DNA from: CAZHFA01 sp964534945
GTDB taxonomy: Bacteria > Bdellovibrionota_C > UBA2361 > CAKMMH01
Assembly: GCA_964534945.1 (NCBI GenBank)
Contig: CAZHSB010000005.1
Span: 1 to 48,272, forward strand
Direction: 5' to 3'
DNA length: 48,272 nucleotides
Shown here: one piece after another, positions 31,031-39,733 of the stretch
How positions within the stretch are numbered: position 1 is the first letter of the stretch
Layout of the letters: the number at the start of each line of letters is the position of its first letter
Program-made: the position numbers and the translations under genes
The notes under the pieces: generated by a model
Database searches by the model: none
Seen by the model: the letters and a program-made list of their open reading frames with translations, nothing else
Told to the model about the DNA's origin: nothing

Positions 31031-32557
31031 ATGATGCATGGATCTTTAATAAATTTTGGATTTCCTCTTTTTTTGTTATCTTTTCCGCTTATGCTAATTT
31101 TAGCAATTTTTCTGTTTAGAAATAAAAAAAATGATAGAGATGGTATAATTTTGCTTGTTTCTTTTTTGCTAACTTTTTTAATTTTTGATTCGGTAAAGTT
31201 TCTACGTAATAAAATTTATTTTTTCTGGGATAATTTATCACTATTTAAAAATATAAATCTTTCTTTTCGTATTGATTCTGCAGGAACGATTTTTTTAATT
31301 GTAATTAGCGTTTTATGGCTTTTGACAAGTATATATTCTATCGGATACATGCGTTCTTTAAAGGAACGCTCTCAAAATAGGTTTTATGTTTTTTTTGCAC
31401 TTTCTATTTTTGCATCAATTGGTGTCGCGTTATCACAAAATCTTTTAACTCTTTTTATTTTTTATGAAATTTTATCGATTTGTACATACCCGCTTGTTAC
31501 ACATCATCAAAATAAGGAATCATTGGTTTCTGGTAGAAAATATTTAGGATTTATATTGGGAGGGTCGGTAGGACTTGTTTTGCCAGCAATGGTCTATATT
31601 TATTTAAAAACAGGAACTTTAGATTTTGTTGGTGGTGGAATTTTTAATGGAAAATTTTCTTCAATAGAAACTTTTGTTTTATGTGCAATGTTTCTATTTG
31701 GATTTGCAAAAGCAGCGGTAATGCCAATGCACGTATGGCTTCCAAATGCAATGGTGGCGCCAACGCCTGTTAGTGCACTCTTACATGCAGTTGCTGTGGT
31801 AAAAGTAGGAGTGTTTTCTCTTTATAGGGTAATAGTTTTTATTTTTGGAGTTGATTTCTTAGCATCTCAGAAAATTTTAGGAATTAATATAAATATAATT
31901 TTTTGTATCATTGTCAGTCTTACAATATTGATTGCAGCTTTAATGGCGATATCTCAAAATAATTTAAAGAAAAGATTGGCATATTCAACAATAAGTCAAT
32001 TATCATACATAGTTTTAGGATTTTTTATTTTGAAACCATTAGCAATTATTGGAGGACTTTTTTATTTAGTAATCCATGCTTTTTCAAAGATTACACTTTT
32101 TTATTGTGCAGGCGCAATTTTAGTCGCAACGGGAAAGAAAAATTTAAACGAGATAAGAGGTCTTGGTTATAAAATGCCAATTACGTTTATTGCATTTTTA
32201 CTTGCAAGTTTTTCAATTATTGGTATTCCGCCATCAGGAGGTTTCTTAGGAAAGTCTATCTTGTTGCGTGGTGTTTTGGGCTCAAATGAGTTTTGGTTTA
32301 TTTCCATATATCTTCTTGGTTCTTTTTTGGCTACCTTGTATTTGTTTCCTGTAGTTTTTGAAGCCTTTAAAAAGCCACTTGAATGCGATGAAAAGGAAGA
32401 TTCTAAGATAAAAGTAAAAGAAGCGCCATTTTTTTGTTTGGTCCCAATTATGATTACAGCATTGTTTTCGGTTGCTTTGTTTTTCTTTCCAGATTTTTTT
32501 ATTAACCTTGCATCGAGTGCAGTAGAGGAATCTCAAATTGGATTTTTCTTGGAGTAA
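31031..32557 (+). CDS. Antiporter-like subunit (second MrpD/NuoL-type copy)
   Basis: A 508-residue, about 14-helix homologue of the proton-conducting subunits of complex I and Mrp. It keeps the TM5 glutamate (LFIFYEILSICTYPL) and the TM7 lysine (FGFAKAAVMPMHVWLPNAM). It also keeps APTPVSALLHAVAVVKVGVFSLYR, which is the NuoL/MrpA-type TM7-8 block, so it may stand in for the N-terminal part of MrpA. ATG 31031 (or 31034) is preferred over GTG 31022 because AGGATAAGAG lies upstream. It starts just after the first mrpD. Confidence 0.92.
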   Translation: MMHGSLINFGFPLFLLSFPLMLILAIFLFRNKKNDRDGIILLVSFLLTFLIFDSVKFLRNKIYFFWDNLSLFKNINLSFRIDSAGTIFLIVISVLWLLTSIYSIGYMRSLKERSQNRFYVFFALSIFASIGVALSQNLLTLFIFYEILSICTYPLVTHHQNKESLVSGRKYLGFILGGSVGLVLPAMVYIYLKTGTLDFVGGGIFNGKFSSIETFVLCAMFLFGFAKAAVMPMHVWLPNAMVAPTPVSALLHAVAVVKVGVFSLYRVIVFIFGVDFLASQKILGININIIFCIIVSLTILIAALMAISQNNLKKRLAYSTISQLSYIVLGFFILKPLAIIGGLFYLVIHAFSKITLFYCAGAILVATGKKNLNEIRGLGYKMPITFIAFLLASFSIIGIPPSGGFLGKSILLRGVLGSNEFWFISIYLLGSFLATLYLFPVVFEAFKKPLECDEKEDSKIKVKEAPFFCLVPIMITALFSVALFFFPDFFINLASSAVEESQIGFFLE

Positions 32558-32563
32558 TGTTTT

Positions 32564-32779
32564 ATGTTTAAAAAATTTTTTATTATAAAATTGCTTTTAG
32601 TGTTGGTTTTGCTCTTAATGGATTTTTTCGTCGATAAATCTAAAGTTCATTTTAACATTGAGAGGTTTTTTGCTTTTTTCGCAATTATTGGTTTTAGTTC
32701 ATCGTTTATTTATATATTATTTTCAAAGTACGTTTTGAGAAAAATAGTTTCAAGAGATGGGGAATATTATGATAAGTAA
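32564..32779 (+). CDS. Small two-helix membrane protein in the antiporter operon
   Basis: A 71-residue protein with two predicted membrane helices (about residues 5-22 and 33-55) and a basic end. I do not recognise it. GGAGTAA lies 6 bases before the ATG and it overlaps the next gene by 11 bp, so it is very likely translated and part of the antiporter. It may be an accessory subunit peculiar to this lineage. Confidence 0.75.
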   Translation: MFKKFFIIKLLLVLVLLLMDFFVDKSKVHFNIERFFAFFAIIGFSSSFIYILFSKYVLRKIVSRDGEYYDK

Positions 32780-34463
32780 TTTTTTTATCCCATCTACTCT
32801 TTTTATAATTGGTGGTCTTATTACCTTTTTCTTAAAAGGCTTTTTAAGGACGATTTTTTCTTTATTGATTCCAATTGTTAGTTTTTATTTTTTACTAAAA
32901 TTTCAAAATGAAGTTATTCAATATAACTTACTTGGAAATAATCTTACATTGTTTTTAGCAGATAAAATTTCACTTGCTTTTTCTTATATTTTTCATATTT
33001 TTTCAATTTTGGCTTTATTTTATGCAGGATTCTCAAAAAATAATATTGAAATAGGTTCAGGATTAATATATGTCGGTGCAAGTTTAGGAGTTATCTTTGC
33101 AGGAGATTTATTTACATTTTATATCTTTTGGGAACTATTAACTTTTGGTGCAGTAGTTTTTATTTTTTTAGGCAAAGAAAAAGATTCTCAAAATGCTTCA
33201 TACAGGTATCTAGTTTATCATATAATTGGAGGGCTTTGCCTTTTAGCTGGAATATTGTTGCAATACAAGGCTACGGGAAATATTGCTTTTCAAAAATTTA
33301 ATTTAGATTCATTATCATCTATTCTTATATTTTTAGGCGTTGGGCTAAATGCAGGTTTTCCATTACTTCATACTTGGATAGTAGATTCTTACCCAAAAGC
33401 AAGTATTGTCGGAGCAGTATTTTTATCATCATTAACTACTAAAGTTGCAATTTATGCGCTTATTAGATTTTTTGCTGGAACGGAGGCGTTAATTTATATT
33501 GGAACTTTTATGGTGATATTTCCAATTTTCTATGCTGTAATTGAAAATGATTTAAGAAAAGTTTTGTCTTATAGTTTGATTAATCAGCTTGGTTTTATGA
33601 TCGTGGGTATTGGAATAGGTACAGAGCTTGCATTAAATGGAACAATATCCCATGTCGTAGTGCATATTATTTATAAATCGTTGCTATTTATGACTATGGG
33701 GGCGGTCGTTTATAAATATAAAACTTGTAAAGTAACAAATTTAGGTGGTCTTTATAAAACAATGCCGATAACAACTATTTGTTGCGTGATTGCTTCTTTA
33801 TCAATTGCTTCTTTTCCGTTGTTTAGCGGTTTCGTTACAAAATCAATGATTATGGCATCAGTGGCAAATGAGCATAGATTATATATTTGGATAACTTTGC
33901 TTTTTGGTTCTGCGGCGGTAGTTAAGTATTTTAAAGCTCCGTTTTTTGCATTTTTTGGCAAAGCAAATGAAGAATATGAGGATAAAAATTGCAACAATGA
34001 AAAAAGGGAAGCGCCAACCTGTATGTTGATTTCGATGTGTTTAGGAGCTTTGCTTTGCATTATTATTGGGGTTTTTCCAAATGAAACTATCTATAAAATA
34101 TTGCCTTTTAGTGTTTCTTACGAGCCATATGAGACTTTTCATGTAATTGGTCAACTTGAGATCTTGTTTTTTGCTACACTATCTTTGTATATTTGTTGTG
34201 TCAAAAAGATATACCCAGAAGATGTTGATAAAATAAATTTAGATGTTGACGTTTTTTATAGAAAAGGATTTAAAGCGGGATATGGTTTTATAGAGAAAAG
34301 TAGTAAGAATATTAATAATTATTGTTTTTCTTTTATTAAAAAAATAGGGGAATGGGCGAGTGATTTTTTTGATTTTTTATCATCTTATTTCGTAGAAAAG
34401 AAGATTCCGATAGGACTAAGTCTTGTTGCCTTTATTATATTGATTTTCTTGTTAGCTTTTTAA
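32769..34463 (+). CDS. Antiporter-like subunit (third copy), TM7 lysine missing
   Basis: A 564-residue antiporter-like membrane protein closing the operon. It has about 14 helices, plus a C-terminal extension (IYPEDVDKINLDVDVFYRKGFKAGYGFIEKSS, then an amphipathic stretch and a last helix) like that of NuoL-type or NdhD-type subunits. The TM5 glutamate is kept (FYIFWELLTFGAVVF). The TM7 block reads GVGLNAGFPLLHTWIVDSYPKASI, with Asn where the pump lysine normally stands (compare VKMAFFPLHSW and AKAAVMPMHVW in the sister subunits). LTTKVAIYALIRF keeps the TM8 lysine. ATG 32769 follows GGGGA; 32757 is a longer alternative. Confidence 0.9.
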   Translation: MISNFFIPSTLFIIGGLITFFLKGFLRTIFSLLIPIVSFYFLLKFQNEVIQYNLLGNNLTLFLADKISLAFSYIFHIFSILALFYAGFSKNNIEIGSGLIYVGASLGVIFAGDLFTFYIFWELLTFGAVVFIFLGKEKDSQNASYRYLVYHIIGGLCLLAGILLQYKATGNIAFQKFNLDSLSSILIFLGVGLNAGFPLLHTWIVDSYPKASIVGAVFLSSLTTKVAIYALIRFFAGTEALIYIGTFMVIFPIFYAVIENDLRKVLSYSLINQLGFMIVGIGIGTELALNGTISHVVVHIIYKSLLFMTMGAVVYKYKTCKVTNLGGLYKTMPITTICCVIASLSIASFPLFSGFVTKSMIMASVANEHRLYIWITLLFGSAAVVKYFKAPFFAFFGKANEEYEDKNCNNEKREAPTCMLISMCLGALLCIIIGVFPNETIYKILPFSVSYEPYETFHVIGQLEILFFATLSLYICCVKKIYPEDVDKINLDVDVFYRKGFKAGYGFIEKSSKNINNYCFSFIKKIGEWASDFFDFLSSYFVEKKIPIGLSLVAFIILIFLLAF

Positions 34464-34497
34464 GTTTTTATTAAAAAAGTTCTTTTTTTAGATATTA

Positions 34498-34526
34498 TTG
34501 ACTTTATTTCAATAAGTTGCTATAAA
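34498..34526 (+). promoter_or_regulatory. Sigma70-type promoter of rpsO
   Basis: TTGACT (34498-34503), a 17-bp spacer and TATAAA (34521-34526), with TGC just before the -10, lie about 50 bases upstream of the rpsO ATG. Confidence 0.8.
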
Positions 34527-34577
34527 TTGCGCTTGTTTAAAATTAAAATTTATATTTTATTATTTAGGAGAAATTAA

Positions 34578-34853
34578 ATGACGTTAGCAGAAGTTGCTGA
34601 AAAAAAAGAAGGATTAATTAAGGAATATTCTAGAAATAGCAATGATACAGGATCTTCAGAAGTTCAAATTGCATTATTAACAAGTCGTATTGAAAATTTA
34701 ACTACTCATTTTGCTACAAATAAAAAAGATCAGCATTCAAAGACTGGAATGATGGAGCTTATAGCTCGTCGTAAAAGTTTATTAAAATATTTAAAAAATG
34801 AAGATATCGAAAGATATAGGGCTTTAATTGCTAAATTAGGGCTTCGTAAATAA
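34578..34853 (+). CDS. rpsO: 30S ribosomal protein S15
   Basis: S15 binds the 16S rRNA three-way junction early in small-subunit assembly. The 91-residue protein has the typical family blocks NDTGSSEVQIALLTSRIENLTTHF, then the HSKTGMMELIARRKSLLKYLKN region and a YRALIAKLGLRK end. It has a strong TAGGAGA ribosome-binding site, its own promoter and a hairpin behind it. The rpsO-pnp order is conserved in many bacteria. In E. coli S15 represses its own translation; no such pseudoknot could be confirmed here. Confidence 0.98.
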   Translation: MTLAEVAEKKEGLIKEYSRNSNDTGSSEVQIALLTSRIENLTTHFATNKKDQHSKTGMMELIARRKSLLKYLKNEDIERYRALIAKLGLRK

Positions 34854-34866
34854 TTTATTAAAATAT

Positions 34867-34917
34867 AAAAAGCATAGTGAAATTTTATCTTTTTTCCTAT
34901 GCTTTTTGGTGTTGTTT
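34867..34917 (+). terminator. Terminator or processing hairpin between rpsO and pnp
   Basis: The 11-bp stem AAAAAGCATAG/CTATGCTTTTT (34867-34877 and 34907-34917) has a 29-base loop and is followed by GGTGTTGTTTTTC. It would end rpsO transcripts or serve as a partial readthrough/processing site toward pnp. Confidence 0.75.
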
Positions 34918-35020
34918 TTCTTTTTATAAATTCTCCGTAAGTTATCCTATAGCGTCATTTCTTTTCATAGTGTAATATTTTATCAAGTGTATAGTTATAA
35001 AAAAGTAAGAGGTAATTATT

Positions 35021-37108
35021 ATGTTTATTGTAGAAAAAGAATTCCATGGTGGAAAATTTAGTATAGAAACAGGTAGAGTGGCAAAACAAGCATCTGGTGC
35101 TGTGTTAGTTAAGTATTTTGATTCGGTAGTATTAGTAACGGCGTGTATTGGAGAAGAAAAAGAGGGAGATTTTTTCCCGTTAACGATTGATTATGTAGAA
35201 AAAACGTATGCAGCAGGAAAAATTCCAGGGGGATTTTTAAAAAGAGAGGGAAAGTTAAGTGATGCTGAGACGTTAACATCTCGTTTAATCGATAGACCTT
35301 GTAGGCCACTTTTTCCAGAGGGATTTAACAGAGAAGTTCAAGTAATAGCAACAGTAATGTCTGCAGATGGAGAACATGATACAGATGTATTAGCACTTTG
35401 TGGTGCTTCGGCTGCTTTATCTGTTTCTCAGATCCCATTTGAAGGTCCAATTGCGGCTGTTAGAGTTTGTAGAGTAAATGGAAAGCTCATGATTAATCCA
35501 AGTCCTGATCAAAGAAAAGATTCGGATTTAAACTATATTGTTGCCGGTTCAAAAGATGCCATAGTGATGGTTGAGGGAGGTTCAAAGGAAGTTCCAGAGG
35601 CGGAAGTCTTAGAAGCTTTATTGTTTGCCCATGAAGAGCTAAAAACACTCATTGATCTTCAAGAAGAGCTTGTTCAAAAATGTGGAAAGGAAAAAATAGT
35701 TTTTGAGCATACAAGATATGATGAAAGTTTATTTAATAATGCTAAGAGTTTTATTTCAAAAGATATTGAAGAAGCAGTACAAGTAAAAGATAAACTTTTG
35801 AGGCAAAAAGCAGTAAAAGTAGCAAAAGAAAAATTAGTGGCTGAGTTCGTTAAAGAAGATGACGAAAATAAAAATCAAGTATCGATAGAAATTGATAGAA
35901 TTTTTGAAGATTTAGTTTATGAAATCGTAAGAGGTTTTGCTTTCGATAAAGGAAAAAGGATTGATGGACGTTCTTTTACTGAAGTTAGGCCAATATCAAT
36001 AGAGACAGGAATATTACCAAGGACTCATGGATCTGCTCTTTTTACTAGAGGAGAAACGCAAGCAATTGTTACTACAACGCTTGGAGCGGAGAGTGAAGCA
36101 CAGAGAATCGACAATTTAATGGAAGATGATGCTAAGAAAAAATTTATTTTACATTATAATTTTCCGCCATTTTCTGTTGGAGAAACAAAGCCTGTAAGGG
36201 GACCTGGGAGAAGAGAAATTGGTCATGGTGCCTTGGCAGAACGAGCTGTTAGCGCAATTTTGCCATCAGAAACTGAGTTTCCGTACGTAATAAGGATTGT
36301 TTCAGAGATTACAGAAAGTAACGGTTCAAGTTCAATGGCTACAGTTTGTGGCTCGACGCTTTCTTTAATGGATGCGGGGGTTCCTATTAAGGCTCCTGTT
36401 GCAGGAGTTGCAATGGGGCTTATGAAAAGAGGCGATGACTTTGTTGTTTTGACAGATATTTTAGGAGATGAAGATCATTTAGGTGACATGGACTTTAAAG
36501 TTTGTGGTACTGAAAAAGGTGTGACTGCTTTACAGATGGATATCAAAATTAAAGGTCTTGATAAAAAGATTTTAGAAAAAGCATTATCTCAAGCCCATGA
36601 AGGAAGAATGTTTATACTTTCAAAAATGAAAGAAGCTATTAGTGAGCCCAAGAAAGAGCTTAGTGCTTATGCTCCAAAGATTGTTACTCTAAAAATTAAT
36701 CCAGATAAAATTAGGGATATTATTGGACAGGGTGGGAAAACAATCAGATCTATTCAAGAATCATACAATGTTAAAGTTGATGTTTCCGAAGATGGAATGG
36801 TTTCTATTTCTGCGGTTAATCAAAATGATATAAAATCTGCACTTACGGTTGTTCAAAGCATCGTAGCTGAAGCGGAAGTCGGAAAGGTTTATAAGGGAAT
36901 TGTAAAACGTATTGCAGACTTTGGGGCGTTTGTCGAAATCTTACCTGGAACTGATGGACTTCTTCATATTTCAGAAATTGCAAATAGAAAAATTAGAAGG
37001 GTTGAAGATGAGCTTCAAGTTGGTGAAGAGATCGAGGTCAAAGTTTTGGAAGTTGATAGATTTGGAAAAATAAGACTTTCAAGAAAAGCTTTACTTGATA
37101 AGGAATAA
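35021..37108 (+). CDS. pnp: Polyribonucleotide nucleotidyltransferase
   Basis: PNPase degrades RNA from the 3' end by phosphorolysis and is a core of RNA turnover complexes. The 695-residue protein has two RNase PH domains (N-terminal with GGFLKREGKLSDAETLTSRLIDRPCRPLFPEGF; second with GRSFTEVRPISIETGILPRTHGSALFTRGETQA and the active-site GDEDHLGDMDFKVCGT). It ends in a KH domain (INPDKIRDIIGQGGKTIRSI) and an S1 domain (GKVYKGIVKRIADFGAFVEI). Length is standard. AAGAGGTAA precedes the ATG. Confidence 0.98.
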   Translation: MFIVEKEFHGGKFSIETGRVAKQASGAVLVKYFDSVVLVTACIGEEKEGDFFPLTIDYVEKTYAAGKIPGGFLKREGKLSDAETLTSRLIDRPCRPLFPEGFNREVQVIATVMSADGEHDTDVLALCGASAALSVSQIPFEGPIAAVRVCRVNGKLMINPSPDQRKDSDLNYIVAGSKDAIVMVEGGSKEVPEAEVLEALLFAHEELKTLIDLQEELVQKCGKEKIVFEHTRYDESLFNNAKSFISKDIEEAVQVKDKLLRQKAVKVAKEKLVAEFVKEDDENKNQVSIEIDRIFEDLVYEIVRGFAFDKGKRIDGRSFTEVRPISIETGILPRTHGSALFTRGETQAIVTTTLGAESEAQRIDNLMEDDAKKKFILHYNFPPFSVGETKPVRGPGRREIGHGALAERAVSAILPSETEFPYVIRIVSEITESNGSSSMATVCGSTLSLMDAGVPIKAPVAGVAMGLMKRGDDFVVLTDILGDEDHLGDMDFKVCGTEKGVTALQMDIKIKGLDKKILEKALSQAHEGRMFILSKMKEAISEPKKELSAYAPKIVTLKINPDKIRDIIGQGGKTIRSIQESYNVKVDVSEDGMVSISAVNQNDIKSALTVVQSIVAEAEVGKVYKGIVKRIADFGAFVEILPGTDGLLHISEIANRKIRRVEDELQVGEEIEVKVLEVDRFGKIRLSRKALLDKE

Positions 37109-37146
37109 TAAACTTATTTTGTTTTTTATTGGAAATAAGGCTTTTT

Positions 37147-37593
37147 ATGGAAAAAGAGCGATTAAAGTATTATTTAACAAAAGATGCAAAAGATCGGGGA
37201 ATTAAATTGGTAATTCCTCGTAAGCTTGATGCTGGTTTTGATATTCAGTCTTTAGGGGAAGTTATGCTTCCTCCTCATTCTCAAGCAATGGTCGATACTG
37301 GGCTTCATGTTGCAGTGCCTGACGGTTGGGTTATGATTATAAAAGATCGCTCTGGCATGGCTGGAAAGCGCAGAATTTATACTCATGCAGGAGTTATTGA
37401 TGCAGGTTATAGAGGAGAAGTGAAGATAGTTTTATCAAACGAGGGGACCGAGATTCAGACAATTAAACAAGGAGAGAAGATAGCACAAGCCGTAATTGTT
37501 CCTTGTCTTACTTTTGGAGAAGAAGTAGAAAGCCTAGAGGATCTTGGGGATACCGAAAGGGGCGATGGTGGCTTTGGATCAACTGGGGTTTAA
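37147..37593 (+). CDS. dut: dUTP diphosphatase
   Basis: Hydrolyses dUTP to dUMP, keeping uracil out of DNA. The 148-residue trimeric-type enzyme shows all five motifs: DAGFDI, KDRSGMA, GVIDAGYRGEVKIV, GEKIAQAVIVPC and the C-terminal RGDGGFGSTG. ATG 37147 is used; an upstream in-frame TTG (37129) would only add residues that overlap the AAGG ribosome-binding region. It follows pnp by 38 bp in the same direction and converges on the 580-residue unknown. Confidence 0.96.
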   Translation: MEKERLKYYLTKDAKDRGIKLVIPRKLDAGFDIQSLGEVMLPPHSQAMVDTGLHVAVPDGWVMIIKDRSGMAGKRRIYTHAGVIDAGYRGEVKIVLSNEGTEIQTIKQGEKIAQAVIVPCLTFGEEVESLEDLGDTERGDGGFGSTGV

Positions 37594-37599
37594 GCTTTT

Positions 37600-39342
37600 C
37601 TAATCTTCTAAACTATCAAAAAGTGGATAAGACTTTTTTGGCAAATCTCTTATTATTTTTGATAAATTAAAACTTTTTAGTGTTTTTTTATCGTAGTTTG
37701 AAGCAATAAAATCGGCCTCTAAATTATGCATGATTTTTACTACATCCTCAAATGTTGCTGAGTAATCGCTAATGTTTTCTATAGAAAAATATTTTTTTTG
37801 ATCTCTTAGGCTTGCAATAGCAATCTCAAGATGTTTTTTCCTTATTTCTTCTGCAAGTTCAGGAAGCATTGCCTTTTTTATTTCTCTATCAATTTTTTCT
37901 TCTAAAAAACAAACAAAACGCATTTTTCTAATGGTTTGTAACAAGTTTTTTTTAGTACTAAAGTTTGTATAAGATTGTTCAAGCGCTAAAAACAGTTCTG
38001 ACATTTTAGAAGAAATAGCTTTATACGGTTCGTGATTTATTTTAGAAAAATCGACAAGTGTAACTCTTAACGAAAAAAGATCTTCCTCTTTGGGGATAAA
38101 TGATCGTTCTCTAATTAATGTATCTAATTTTAAAAGTTCTTGATCAATAGATTCAATTTTGCACCTAGCATTTGCATACATTTTTTTTGCAAAAATTCCA
38201 TCTATTTTTTTCTTTGAATTAATATATGAAGTTTCTATAAATCTATCTTCAAGACGAGAAATTGTTGCAGTAAGTTTAGCTGCATATCCCCAAGGATTAT
38301 TTCTTTTTCTTTGAGCTTCAGAAAGTTCGGTTAATAATTTTGTAGCTTTTATTTTATTTGAATTTATTACTTCTGCAAGTTCAGAAGTAATTTCATCACA
38401 CATTTCTAATGTTTCTTTTATAATCATTCCCTTTATTGACTTTGGGGTATCTTTTCTCCATGAAAATAATTTTATCCTAACCAAATTAATTTTTTGAGAA
38501 ATTTTTGCTAATTTTTCCAGTTCGGATTCATAAGTTTTTTCTATATGTGATGATGCACGCGAAATTGCCTCTAAATCTTGAAAGAATAATACTTTTCTTT
38601 TTACAAAAGGGACACCACTTTTTGCAATGGAATCTATATTAAAAAGTAAATTAGTACCTCCCAAACTTGCAATAACTAAAAATTTACCCACACATTCTTT
38701 ATTGTATTGTGCCAAAATTGATTGGAGTTCTGGATCGTTTGAATTTATTTTTTCTAATTTGTACAAGCGATGATTCTTTGAATCAATTTGAGAAAGATTT
38801 ATGAATATAAGCTTTAATGCTTCAATTGTCTTAGGATCTGCTTTTCTTTCTAACCTCATAAGTGGGTTATTTTTGCAATCTGAAAAGTCACATAATTTTA
38901 AATCTTGCATTAGTTTATCTGGAATTAATGATGGGCTTACATAACAAGCTAGGATATCTTCTTTTTGAAAGAATTGAGAATTGTTTCGCCTAATAATAAA
39001 TTCTTGTGGCTCTACAAAAATTTCCTGAAATCTTTTTAACTCTGCAGGCATATTAGAAAGTAATTTACACCAATATTTATTTCTTTCATTTTGTGCCATA
39101 TCAAGATCAACTTTACAGTTTTCTTCGTAAGAACTATCATGAGTAGCTACAATCCGCACAAAATCTTTTTTCCACTTCTCAATGCCATATTGCTCTAATT
39201 GTCCTAAACAAGATTTTATTACGATTTCTCGTTCTGACATTTCTTTTTGTGTATAAATTTTTGATTTTTCTAACTGATGGTCAAGTACTTTTGAATGAAT
39301 GAGTATTCTTTGGTTAAAATCTTCTCTAGACATTTGAGGCAT
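37600..39342 (-). CDS. Large coiled-coil-rich protein, unknown function
   Basis: A 580-residue, Lys/Glu/Leu-rich, mostly helical protein with no signal peptide or membrane segment. It has likely coiled coils at about residues 265-300, 325-370 and 395-420 (IEKTYESELEKLAKISQKIN; KIESIDQELLKLDTLIRER). One less helical stretch (FLVIASLGGTNLLFNIDSIAKSGVPFVKRKVLFF, ~225-260) may be a small folded core. I recognise no family. AAAAGGAAC lies 7 bases before the ATG. A TTGACT-17-GACAAT pair on the minus strand (39426-39398) may be its promoter. Confidence 0.82.
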   Translation of the reverse strand: MPQMSREDFNQRILIHSKVLDHQLEKSKIYTQKEMSEREIVIKSCLGQLEQYGIEKWKKDFVRIVATHDSSYEENCKVDLDMAQNERNKYWCKLLSNMPAELKRFQEIFVEPQEFIIRRNNSQFFQKEDILACYVSPSLIPDKLMQDLKLCDFSDCKNNPLMRLERKADPKTIEALKLIFINLSQIDSKNHRLYKLEKINSNDPELQSILAQYNKECVGKFLVIASLGGTNLLFNIDSIAKSGVPFVKRKVLFFQDLEAISRASSHIEKTYESELEKLAKISQKINLVRIKLFSWRKDTPKSIKGMIIKETLEMCDEITSELAEVINSNKIKATKLLTELSEAQRKRNNPWGYAAKLTATISRLEDRFIETSYINSKKKIDGIFAKKMYANARCKIESIDQELLKLDTLIRERSFIPKEEDLFSLRVTLVDFSKINHEPYKAISSKMSELFLALEQSYTNFSTKKNLLQTIRKMRFVCFLEEKIDREIKKAMLPELAEEIRKKHLEIAIASLRDQKKYFSIENISDYSATFEDVVKIMHNLEADFIASNYDKKTLKSFNLSKIIRDLPKKSYPLFDSLED

Positions 39343-39733
39343 AAAAACAGTTCCTTTTTTATTAACTTTTTGTATCTATAATTTTTCCCGACCTTGGATT
39401 GTCTAAAATTTTTATTGTTTAGTCAATAAAAAAGATGTTTAAGCTAGAAGAATTAATGGTAGCTTTTAATTTTTCTATCATTTTCTTGAAATCAATGTTT
39501 TATCACCTCGAAAAAGTTATTCAAAGATTATAGAAATCAAGCCATATCTATCCTTCTTTATCTATGATACTAAATTTATTCTTAAATAAAACCACTATAA
39601 TAATTTGGAAATTATATAAGAAACACAAGATAAAAATTTAGTAATTTCAAATTTCCTCAACTATGGCAAAAATTTGATTTTTTTAGTATATTAATCGAAT
39701 GTTTTGAGATTTTATTTATGGAGTTTTGAAAAA
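39343..39733. other. Gene-free region between divergent genes
   Basis: This is 391 bp of AT-rich DNA with no credible gene. It holds the promoter-like pair TTGACT (39426-39421), 17 bp, GACAAT (39403-39398) for the minus-strand gene, and the GGAG ribosome-binding site of ugd at its right end. I could not identify a convincing promoter for ugd, a structured RNA or long repeats. Confidence 0.5.

Noticed and set aside
34466..34492. A-run/T-run hairpin as terminator of the antiporter operon
   Set aside because: The stem is only A-T pairs plus one G-C with a loop of two or three bases; it is not distinguishable from AT-rich background.
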